Notes under the pieces: generated by a model
The model's database searches: none
What the model was told of the DNA's origin: nothing
The model's input: only the letters and a program-made list of their open reading frames with translations
Program-made: the position numbers and the translations under genes
In this document: in pieces, positions 1-4,686 of the stretch
Layout of the letters: each line of letters begins with the position of its first letter
Numbering within the stretch: the stretch's first letter is position 1
Assembly (NCBI GenBank): GCA_029240815.1
Contig: JARDZO010000317.1
Location: forward strand, 1-5,795
DNA: 5,795 nucleotides
Direction of reading: 5' to 3'
DNA from: Brevibacillus sp.
Lineage (GTDB): Bacteria; Bacillota; Bacilli; Brevibacillales; Brevibacillaceae

Positions 1-891
1 TTACTGGTTGGTCCTCCAGGCTCAGGAAAAACTCTCCTAGCCACTTGCTTGCCTGGCATCATGCCGCAAATGTCTATGGATGAATCCTACGAAGTTACGA
101 AAATATACAGCATCGCTGGACAATTGACGCGAACCAGCGGGCTGATCCGCGAAAGACCTTTTCGCTCCCCGCATCATACGATTACCTCGACTGCCTTGAT
201 TGGAGGAGGAGCACAAATCCCACGCCCTGGGGAGTGCAGTCTGTCTCACGGAGGGATCCTGTTCCTAGATGAGATGCCAGAGTTCTCGCGACATGTGCTG
301 GAAGTTCTTCGACAGCCGCTAGAAGGGGGAGTCGTGACCATTGGCAGAGCCAAACAAGTGTTTACATTCCCAGCTCGATTCTTACTCATTGGATCGTGCA
401 ATCCTTGCCCGTGTGGCTTCTTTGGCTCCAGAGACCAACAAGCCTGTACCTGCACGCACCAACAAATCCAGAAATACCGCTCCAAGCTGTCCGGACCCTT
501 ACTAGATCGCATCGATCTACATCTGGAAGTACCGAGAGTGCCTGTCCAACTATTGAATAAACGAACGATAGAAGAATCGTCCGCAGACATTCGAAGCAGG
601 GTGGAACAAGCCAGAAAAATTCAGGGCGAGAGGTATGGCCATCGCCAAGGATCTCCTTTTAACCGTGCGATGAACGGAAACGAGCTTCGACGGTTTGCTT
701 CCCTTGACAAAGAGAGTCAGGATCTGCTGCAGCTTGCCTTTGAGACACTTGGATTGAGTGCAAGGGCCTATGACCGGATTGTAAAAGTCGCACGTACGAT
801 TGCAGATTTAGCTGGCTCCGTTCGAGTTGAGTCTACACATGTAGCAGAAGCCATACGATACCGGGCTTTGGACAGGGGAATATCTTTGTAG
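1..891 (+). CDS. YifB/ComM-family Mg-chelatase-like AAA+ ATPase, C-terminal part (5' end outside window)
   Basis: The reading frame is open from base 1 and gives 296 residues before the stop. Counting from the first visible residue: Walker A GPPGSGKT at 4-11, the family motif RPFRSPHHT at 52-60, Walker B LFLDE at 87-91, a cysteine cluster NPCPCG...CTC (Cys133, 136, 138, 149, 151), the arginine-finger segment SGPLLDRIDLH near 164-174, and a C-terminal sensor-2 helix region LSARAYDRIVKVARTIADL at 252-270. This is the order of the Mg_chelatase and Mg_chelatase_C domains of YifB/ComM. Such proteins are about 500 residues long, so the N-terminal Lon-protease-like (ChlI) domain of roughly 200 residues lies to the left of the window. 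Gram-negative ComM is a hexameric helicase that promotes branch migration during natural transformation; the role in Bacillota is less well established. No terminator is visible after the stop, and the next gene converges on it. Confidence 0.93.
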   Translation, partial: LLVGPPGSGKTLLATCLPGIMPQMSMDESYEVTKIYSIAGQLTRTSGLIRERPFRSPHHTITSTALIGGGAQIPRPGECSLSHGGILFLDEMPEFSRHVLEVLRQPLEGGVVTIGRAKQVFTFPARFLLIGSCNPCPCGFFGSRDQQACTCTHQQIQKYRSKLSGPLLDRIDLHLEVPRVPVQLLNKRTIEESSADIRSRVEQARKIQGERYGHRQGSPFNRAMNGNELRRFASLDKESQDLLQLAFETLGLSARAYDRIVKVARTIADLAGSVRVESTHVAEAIRYRALDRGISL

Positions 892-926
892 TCTGCTTGC
901 AGTCAGCTGAGTCCTGCCTTTTACCT

Positions 927-1244
927 TTACGTAATCTGGACAATCGTGAAAGCAAAAGTCGCACAATCTCCCTCATCCCATGGACGGCAATATTTCATAG
1001 CAATAGAGGTAATTCCTGGTCTCAATGCGTGAAAGGTCAAGACTTGATGGCCACTTTGTCCGACACGAGAAGGGGAGGCAGGTGGGACGAACTCATTGGA
1101 GACCAAGGATAGATATCGGCTGTCTAAAGGGTTGGATAAAAACCATTGATAGCCAGTCGTCGGATTAGCATTAAATGTAAGGGCAAACGAATGTCCGGAC
1201 ATGACACGGATCGAATGAGTAGTCGAATCTGCCACTGGTTTCAT
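927..1244 (-). CDS. chagasin-like (MEROPS I42) cysteine protease inhibitor, no signal peptide
   Basis: This 105-residue protein carries the three loop signatures of the chagasin family: NPTTGYQW at 27-34, a degenerate GxGG loop VGQSGHQ at 61-67 (Ser64 in place of the third-position Gly) and RPW at 87-89. Chagasins are small Ig-like beta-sandwich proteins that block papain-like (C1) proteases by inserting these loops into the active-site cleft. The length matches one inhibitor domain. There is no hydrophobic leader; an in-frame TAA three codons before the ATG rules out a longer start, and the other two upstream frames show no hidden signal peptide. The ATG at 1244 follows AAGAAAGG with no spacer, so initiation looks weak. 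Met15 has no Shine-Dalgarno sequence and is less likely. The protein is therefore predicted to act inside the cell, unless it is exported by another route or the N-terminus has been lost. The target protease is unknown. Confidence 0.8.
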   Translation of the reverse strand: MKPVADSTTHSIRVMSGHSFALTFNANPTTGYQWFLSNPLDSRYLSLVSNEFVPPASPSRVGQSGHQVLTFHALRPGITSIAMKYCRPWDEGDCATFAFTIVQIT

Positions 1245-1330
1245 CCTTTCTTACTAAGATACTATCCCGAACAGTATATGTACCTGCTCAAATTGGGTGT
1301 TTACCTTCCAACGAAACCAAATAGCAACCA

Positions 1331-1336
1331 ATTATA
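1331..1336 (-). promoter_or_regulatory. possible -10 element (TATAAT) for the chagasin-like gene
   Basis: On the minus strand this hexamer reads as a perfect TATAAT about 87 bases before the chagasin-like start. No good -35 box stands at 16-18 bases: the hexamer at the 17-base position is CCATTT. The surrounding DNA is AT-rich, so a chance match is easy. A second candidate nearer the gene, TATACT preceded by TAAACA at 19 bases, is no better. Start mapping is needed to choose. Confidence 0.22.
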
Positions 1337-1447
1337 TTTACAAATTAGTGACAAAATGGAAAAGTCCTCATTTTTTTATAGGCAATTAGAATGATTTGGA
1401 AAGGAATTTGCAATATATTGGCGAATAAATAGGGATAAAGACATAAA

Positions 1448-1504
1448 ATGTCGAACGAAAACACGACCCGCATACTCAATATTTCCTATCAACTGAAATG
1501 GTAA
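1448..1504 (+). CDS. possible 18-residue leader peptide (speculative)
   Basis: An ATG-started frame encodes MSNENTTRILNISYQLKW and ends at TAA. A weak Shine-Dalgarno sequence, AGGGA at 1431-1435, lies 12 bases before the ATG, which is longer than ideal. The Trp and stop codons (TGGTAA) form most of the left arm of the hairpin at 1498-1540, so a ribosome finishing this frame would cover that arm. The placement suits a translated leader, but frames this short occur by chance and there is no composition or homology support. Confidence 0.15.
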   Translation: MSNENTTRILNISYQLKW

Positions 1505-1540
1505 GCAGACAACAAGGGCGTTTCGGACGAATGTTACCAT
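1498..1540 (+). promoter_or_regulatory. leader hairpin with perfect 7-bp outer stem
   Basis: ATGGTAA (1498-1504) pairs perfectly with TTACCAT (1534-1540). Inside it, CGTT (1519-1522) can pair with GACG (1526-1529) around a TCG loop, leaving a large asymmetric internal loop. No T-run follows, so it is not a terminator. It lies about 70 bases before the terminator at 1611-1641 and could be part of an attenuator or an RNA-binding site. The function is inferred from position only. Confidence 0.35.
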
Positions 1541-1610
1541 GTCGCGACTATTTGTTTTTCGTATATTGACTACTTCCCGGCACTTCCAAAAGAGCAGGTT
1601 TTTCGATGGC

Positions 1611-1641
1611 GCTCCTCTCTAATGGGAGAAGCTTTTTCTTT
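1611..1641 (+). terminator. rightward intrinsic terminator in the leader of the EAL gene
   Basis: GCTCCTCTC (1611-1619) pairs with GGGAGAAGC (1624-1632) around a TAAT loop, with one C-A mismatch and one G-T wobble. TTTTTCTTT (1633-1641) follows immediately. This is the standard rho-independent shape for a plus-strand transcript. It stands 141 bases before the EAL start, with no recognised gene directly upstream. It could end read-through from the YifB-family gene, end an unrecognised small RNA, or act as a conditional attenuator for the EAL operon. Confidence 0.7.
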
Positions 1642-1693
1642 GTACTTTCAGATCGTTTAATTTCGCTGAGCGATAAAGGGTGAAAGGAAAAGT

Positions 1694-1736
1694 GAAACTA
1701 AGGCTCCGCCAGAAAGGCTTGGCGCAGTCTAGTTTT
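1694..1736 (+). promoter_or_regulatory. long imperfect hairpin just upstream of the EAL gene
   Basis: The arms pair in three blocks: AAACTA (1695-1700) with TAGTTT (1730-1735), GGCT (1702-1705) with AGTC (1726-1729, one wobble), and CGCCA (1707-1711) with TGGCG (1720-1724). One A is bulged, one C-C mismatch interrupts the stem, and the loop is GAAAGGCT. That gives about 15 pairs, plus a G-T closing pair, ending some 35 bases before the EAL ribosome binding site. The T-run on the 3' side is short and largely consumed in the stem, so a terminator is less likely than a regulatory or mRNA-stabilising structure. Confidence 0.45.
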
Positions 1737-1782
1737 CTAATGTTCATCTTTTGCTAGAAATGGGAAAGGGAAAGGAAAACTG

Positions 1783-2505
1783 ATGGAAAGCATTGCGAAG
1801 TTATTTGAAAAAGAGGAATACTACCATGCATTTCAGCCGATATGCAACCTTCCTGGTAAAAATCGATTAGGATATGAAGCACTGCTTCGAAGCAAGAAGG
1901 CAGTCCATCCAGAAGCGATGTTCCAAACAGCCAAAGAGAAAAACAATTTGCTAGAGTTGGATACTCGTTCCTTGTATTACGCTCTCTTGTCTTTCTTTCA
2001 TTCACCAGATCGATGCGAGGATGAGCTGTTGTTTGTCAATATTTTCCCTTCGACAATTGTGGAAGACTCATTTCCAGATTTCATTCTGGAGGTCACACGT
2101 GATTTTGAACCATACCTGAACCAGATTGTGCTGGAAATCAACGAGTCTATTATGGAAGGGAAAATATGGAACGAACCAATTTTTTTACAAAGAATTGCTG
2201 TATTACGTAAAATCGGGTTTTTGATTGCGTTGGATGATGTAGGGGAAGGAACAACAACTTTCCGGAAAATACTCGAGATTGCACCAGATTTCATTAAGAT
2301 TGATCGTTTCTTTTCACAAAATCTCTCAGATTCTCTAGAGAAACAAAAGGTTGTTAAGTTATTCGTAGAGTTTTGTCGGGATGACTCACAGCTGATTCTA
2401 GAGGGAGTGGAAGAAGAAGAGGACTTCGTTTGCGCGACTTTGATCGGAGTCGCGATTGGGCAAGGGTATTTGTTCGGAAAGCCTGGGGGCTTATTAGGTG
2501 AGTAG
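1783..2505 (+). CDS. stand-alone EAL-domain cyclic-di-GMP phosphodiesterase
   Basis: This 240-residue protein is essentially one EAL domain, which hydrolyses the messenger c-di-GMP to linear pGpG using bound metal ions. Hallmarks in order: YEALLR at 31-36 (Glu32), FVN at 84-86 (Asn86), LEINE at 117-121 (Glu118), the DD pair in LDDVGEG at 150-156 (Asp151, Asp152), IKID at 171-174 (Lys172), LEGVE at 206-210 (Glu207) and GQGYLFGKP at 226-234 (Gln227). All the usual metal and catalytic positions are present, so activity is expected. The loop-6 motif reads DDVGEG instead of the common DDFGTG, which may affect dimer-linked regulation. No sensor domain or membrane segment is present, so it should be cytosolic and may depend on a partner. 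The ATG is preceded by AAAGG (1771-1775) at a 7-base spacing. The next gene starts 32 bases after the stop, which suggests an operon. Confidence 0.92.
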   Translation: MESIAKLFEKEEYYHAFQPICNLPGKNRLGYEALLRSKKAVHPEAMFQTAKEKNNLLELDTRSLYYALLSFFHSPDRCEDELLFVNIFPSTIVEDSFPDFILEVTRDFEPYLNQIVLEINESIMEGKIWNEPIFLQRIAVLRKIGFLIALDDVGEGTTTFRKILEIAPDFIKIDRFFSQNLSDSLEKQKVVKLFVEFCRDDSQLILEGVEEEEDFVCATLIGVAIGQGYLFGKPGGLLGE

Positions 2506-2525
2506 GAAAGATGCCCGGATGGAAT

Positions 2526-2530
2526 GGAGG
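2526..2530 (+). promoter_or_regulatory. ribosome binding site that fixes the start at 2538
   Basis: GGAGG stands 7 bases before the ATG at 2538. An in-frame ATG at 2511 has only GGAAAG close in front of it (2504-2509), too near to serve well, and would add nine residues (MPGWNGGIH). The ATG at 2538 is therefore preferred. Confidence 0.75.
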
Positions 2531-2537
2531 TATACAT

Positions 2538-2894
2538 ATGATTGGTGAGAACAATGTTTCGTCTAGAAAAGCAACCTTAACGTTGAGAATATCTGAATTT
2601 GAAGTTCCTCCGATGCAGGATATGCTTATCATTGGAAGGAAAGCACCCATAGGACCAGAAGCGGTGAGGCGAATGGCAGAAGCTCTGTCGCCCGAGCAAT
2701 TCACCCTGATAAAAATGGATCATCCGAAGATCGAAGCAGTCCTTCTTCGCAATTCATTATTACAGATGATCGATGAAAAATTATTGATGAATATTATATT
2801 GGAAGAGGCAGAACGAATGATCAGTGATTCGATGGTTCTGCGTTCCGAATTGAAAATAGCCATGTCTGTTCAACGAGAGGTAGACTTGTTATGA
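2538..2894 (+). CDS. unrecognised 118-residue protein between the EAL and CBS-GGDEF genes
   Basis: I do not recognise this family. There is no signal peptide, membrane segment or cysteine. The pattern suggests a strand at about 11-20 (KATLTLRISE), a mixed segment with GRKAPIGPEAVRRMAEAL at 33-50, long helical stretches at about 63-96 (including a leucine-rich part at 69-83 and EEAERM at 89-94), and a final strand-like run with alternating residues at 99-117 (SMVLRSELKIAMSVQREVDL). A small soluble alpha/beta protein is likely. Its stop overlaps the start of the next gene by 4 bases (ATGA), and it follows the EAL gene by 32 bases, so all three are probably made together. A partner or regulator of the two cyclic-di-GMP enzymes is a reasonable guess from position, but nothing in the sequence itself shows it. 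An alternative start at 2511 would give 127 residues. Confidence 0.8.
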   Translation: MIGENNVSSRKATLTLRISEFEVPPMQDMLIIGRKAPIGPEAVRRMAEALSPEQFTLIKMDHPKIEAVLLRNSLLQMIDEKLLMNIILEEAERMISDSMVLRSELKIAMSVQREVDLL

Positions 2895-3700
2895 AAATCT
2901 CCGAATTCATGACAACGGCGGTGTGCACCATTACCTCTGACAAAAGTGTCTCATACGCGGCAGAGCAGATGATTGAATGCAGCACTAACTACCTAGTTGT
3001 CGTGGACCACGGAGAGTTGACGGGAATCGTGACTTCCCGCCATATAGGTTCTGCACACCCCAATCGAATTGTTGCAGATGCGATGGATGCACCGCCGAGT
3101 CGCATTTCTCCTGAGCACAATGTATGGGATGCTCGTAGTCTCTTGCAAGATAGCGACAAAGATCTATTGCTTGTTATGGATCAGGAGGAACTGGTTGGCG
3201 TAGTGACCAAGGAAGCGACCCAGATCAAACTTGCGGAATATCTCGATCCGTTAACGGGTCTTTACCGAGCTCCGTATATCCATTACATCGGCGAAAAATT
3301 GCTCATTGAGAACAAACCCTTTCACCTGCTGTTTATTGATGTTAACGATTTTGGACTGATCAATAAACAGTACGGTCATCCTTTTGGGGATGATGTCATT
3401 CGCGGTTTTTCATCTCTTCTCACTTCGCTTATGGAGCAGGGGGATCATCTGTGCAGGTACGCGGGTGATGAATTTATCCTAATTACGTCCGGATCTGATA
3501 AACATGTACAACAGTGCTTACAGACCATTGTCAGACCTACAGAGATATATCATGTAACCGTCTCGGCAGCTGTAGGGTATATTGACGGATATCGCGATCT
3601 TCAATTCTTTGCTCAGCCTTTGCGTGAGCTAATAGCGAAAGCAAGTCTTTTATCTACCGAGGCAAAAAAAAACAAGTCAGTTTCGATACGCATGTCCTAA
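2891..3700 (+). CDS. CBS-pair and GGDEF (AGDEF) protein, putative diguanylate cyclase
   Basis: Of 269 residues, about 1-57 and 60-113 form two CBS motifs, each ending in a G(I/V)VT turn (GIVTSRHI at 45-52, GVVTKEAT at 103-110). CBS pairs usually bind adenine nucleotides. A GGDEF domain follows from DPLTGLYR at 119-126. Retained positions are the metal ligand Asp150 (FID), the guanine-contacting Asn158 and Asp167 (GHPFGD), and the signature AGDEF at 191-195 with Asp193 and Glu194. Changes include Ala for the first Gly of GGDEF, Gly155 for the usual Lys of 'FK', Lys159 for the Asp of 'ND', and Glu182 in place of the Arg of the RxxD inhibitory site (EQGD at 182-185). It may thus be an active cyclase without product inhibition, or a weak or GTP-binding domain. 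No membrane segment is seen. Start: ATGA overlap with the previous gene, with GAGAGG (2875-2880) 10 bases before it, suggesting translational coupling. Confidence 0.9.
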   Translation: MKISEFMTTAVCTITSDKSVSYAAEQMIECSTNYLVVVDHGELTGIVTSRHIGSAHPNRIVADAMDAPPSRISPEHNVWDARSLLQDSDKDLLLVMDQEELVGVVTKEATQIKLAEYLDPLTGLYRAPYIHYIGEKLLIENKPFHLLFIDVNDFGLINKQYGHPFGDDVIRGFSSLLTSLMEQGDHLCRYAGDEFILITSGSDKHVQQCLQTIVRPTEIYHVTVSAAVGYIDGYRDLQFFAQPLRELIAKASLLSTEAKKNKSVSIRMS

Positions 3701-3801
3701 AGAGAGTGCAGGTTATATGGGAATAGTAGCGTGGGTACAAGCATACACTCTTTGATGAAAAGAACAAAACGCTCATTTGGAAAAATGTAACTTGTAAGGT
3801 C

Positions 3802-3830
3802 TTCAATCGTAAAAGGAAGAGAAGTATACA
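3802..3830 (+). promoter_or_regulatory. possible promoter for the YbjQ-family gene
   Basis: TATACA (3825-3830, within TATACAAT) lies 17 bases after TTCAAT (3802-3807). The -10 box is fair and the -35 box poor. The 155-base gap after the GGDEF gene and the strong terminator after the YbjQ gene make a separate transcription unit plausible. No convincing terminator was found after the GGDEF gene, so read-through is also possible. Confidence 0.3.
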
Positions 3831-3855
3831 ATAGTAGATACAGGAGGCATGCATC

Positions 3856-4170
3856 ATGATTGTATCGACCACAAGTACCTTGCAAGGAAAAGAAATCGAA
3901 GCATACTTGGACATCGTCAGTGGTGAAGTGATTATGGGGGCAAACGTCGTTCGGGATTTCCTAGCCGGGATTACGGACATCATTGGTGGAAGAAGCGGAA
4001 CGTATGAAAACAAGCTGGCAGAAGGTCGAGAAGTCGCCATTCGCGAGATGAAGGAAAAGGCGAGATCCCTTGGTGCGAATGCAGTCATCGGTGTCGATCT
4101 CGACTTTGAAACACTGCGCGAAGGTATGATGATGGTCATTGCGACCGGAACTGCCGTCCGTGTGAAGTGA
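3856..4170 (+). CDS. YbjQ/UPF0145 family protein
   Basis: This 104-residue protein matches the UPF0145 (YbjQ) family along its length: an N-terminal strand [34 protein letters not shown] at 15-34, a Gly/Arg/Ser turn GGRSGTYE at 44-51, the helix [25 protein letters not shown] around 59-83 and a closing strand with ATGTAVRV at 96-103. Family members form small oligomeric beta-rich assemblies. Their function is unknown, although some are labelled as heavy-metal-binding on thin evidence; there are no cysteines here. AGGAGG (3842-3847) sits 8 bases before the ATG. The gene appears to stand alone, since a strong terminator begins at the base after its stop codon. Confidence 0.93.
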   Translation: MIVSTTSTLQGKEIEAYLDIVSGEVIMGANVVRDFLAGITDIIGGRSGTYENKLAEGREVAIREMKEKARSLGANAVIGVDLDFETLREGMMMVIATGTAVRVK

Positions 4171-4196
4171 GCCGGAATCTCCGGCTTTTCTTTTTT
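4171..4196 (+). terminator. intrinsic terminator after the YbjQ-family gene
   Basis: GCCGGA (4171-4176) and TCCGGC (4180-4185) form a perfect 6-bp GC-rich stem around ATC, followed by TTTTCTTTTTT. The stem begins directly after the TGA stop. The shape is textbook rho-independent and it isolates the YbjQ gene from the next one. Confidence 0.93.
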
Positions 4197-4254
4197 CTTT
4201 GCTCGAAGGAACGCTGAATTTTTTAGAATAGTAGGAACCTTACAAGTGCAAGAA

Positions 4255-4260
4255 AGAGAG
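4255..4260 (+). promoter_or_regulatory. ribosome binding site that favours the start at 4269
   Basis: AGAGAG lies 8 bases before the ATG at 4269. A GTG at 4260 in the same frame would add three residues (with NL before the next Met) but has only the weaker AAGAAAGA close in front of it. Both purine-rich sites are modest; the ATG is the simpler choice. Confidence 0.5.
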
Positions 4261-4268
4261 TGAATCTT

Positions 4269-4601
4269 ATGACTGTGGAACAAACTTTGACGGCTTTAGC
4301 TGAAAAAATAAATGCCAATCCTCACGCAATCAACGGATTTCACGCCGTTTATCATTTTTTGTTGAACGGTGAGGATGGCGGGAATTACCAGGTGACTTTC
4401 GCCGGAAACCATGCTTCTCATTTGAAAGGAACGCCAGATGAAGCAAAATGTATTTTGGAGCTTTCAGATGCCGATTTCATAAAATTATTGAAAGGGAAGT
4501 TGAATCCGACGGCTGCTTTCGTGATGGGGAAGCTGAAAGTAAAAGGAGATTTAGGCTATTCCTTAAAGCTGCAGACGATTCTGAACGCCTATCAATCGTA
4601 G
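4269..4601 (+). CDS. SCP2 sterol-carrier-like protein
   Basis: This 110-residue protein is a single SCP2 domain. The diagnostic C-terminal half reads LSDADFIKLLKGKLNP at 65-80 followed by AAFVMGKLKVKGDLGYSLKLQ at 82-102, the usual 'GKLNPxxAFxxGKLKxxGD' pattern. The N-terminal part has the helix TALAEKINANPHAI at 8-21 and the strands YHFLLN at 28-33 and NYQVTFAG at 39-46. SCP2 domains form a hydrophobic pocket that binds lipids or fatty-acyl groups. In bacteria the ligand is usually unknown. There is no signal peptide, so a cytosolic location is expected. The upstream terminator at 4171 and an 85-base downstream gap suggest it is transcribed alone or as the first gene of a short unit. No well-formed promoter was identified; TAGAAT at 4224-4229 lacks a good -35 box. 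Confidence 0.9.
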   Translation: MTVEQTLTALAEKINANPHAINGFHAVYHFLLNGEDGGNYQVTFAGNHASHLKGTPDEAKCILELSDADFIKLLKGKLNPTAAFVMGKLKVKGDLGYSLKLQTILNAYQS

Positions 4602-4609
4602 AAAATGAC

Positions 4610-4639
4610 TAGTCAACCTTCCAAAGGTTACTGTAAAAT
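4610..4639 (+). promoter_or_regulatory. possible promoter with an inverted repeat in its spacer, upstream of the AlbA_2-domain gene
   Basis: TAGTCA (4610-4615, four of six matches to TTGACA) and TAAAAT (4634-4639, five of six matches to TATAAT) are separated by 18 bases. An inverted repeat, AACCTT-CCA-AAGGTT (4615-4629), sits in the spacer and extends outward as AGT...ACT with one bulged C (4611-4632). No T-run follows, so it is not a standard terminator for the SCP2 gene. An operator inside the spacer recalls MerR-type promoters, but no regulator gene is present here. Confidence 0.33.
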
Positions 4640-4686
4640 ATGACCAACGAACGAAGGGTTGCTAATTCAAAAGAACGAGGGGTACC

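Larger units (their letters stand above)
1245..1782. other. 538-bp intergenic region between divergent genes; structured leader, no recognised gene
   Basis: The left 150 bases are AT-rich and probably hold the promoter of the minus-strand inhibitor gene. The right 330 bases hold three inverted repeats readable as plus-strand RNA structure (1498-1540, 1611-1641 and 1694-1736), listed separately. I compared the stretch by eye with the core motifs of common riboswitches (c-di-GMP-I, c-di-AMP, TPP, FMN, cobalamin, purine, ZTP, THF) and with the T-box and found no match. No tRNA-like cloverleaf is apparent. No clear sigma-A promoter for the EAL gene could be assigned on either side of the terminator. 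The nearest hexamers (TTTAAT at 1656, TAAAAT at 1444) lack good -35 partners. Confidence 0.6.

Noticed and set aside
1357..1377. T-rich run after GGAAAAGTCC as a terminator
   Set aside because: The possible stem is only about 3 bp; the T-run alone is not evidence.
1146..1394. 82-codon plus-strand frame
   Set aside because: It uses a TTG start, has no ribosome binding site, and lies largely antisense to the well-supported chagasin-like gene.
1539..1622. 27-codon frame ending in the terminator loop
   Set aside because: There is no usable ribosome binding site before its ATG and no other support.
1655..1683. Sigma-B-like promoter GTTTAA ... GGGTGA
   Set aside because: The spacer is 17 bases, longer than the usual 12-15, and the -10 part is a poor match.
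1703..1725. Loop sequence CCAGAAAGGCTTGG resembling a PyrR-binding (pyr attenuator) loop
   Set aside because: It departs from the usual ARUCCNGNGAGGYU consensus at the first three positions and at a core G, there is no pyrimidine gene downstream, and the hairpin geometry differs.
1660..1770. Possible riboswitch (TPP-like CTGAG, FMN-like GGGTGAAA, c-di-GMP expected by context)
   Set aside because: Only isolated short words match; the conserved cores and stem order of these aptamers are absent.
1998..2537. Long minus-strand frame antisense to the EAL gene
   Set aside because: It is a serine-rich shadow of a gene with clear family motifs on the other strand.
3703..3751. Inverted repeat AGAGTG ... 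CACTCT after the GGDEF gene as a terminator
   Set aside because: The stem is only 6 bp with a 37-base loop, and no proper T-run follows.
3654..4283. Minus-strand frame across the YbjQ gene and the intergenic region
   Set aside because: It is antisense to a recognised gene, runs across its terminator, and has no family motif.
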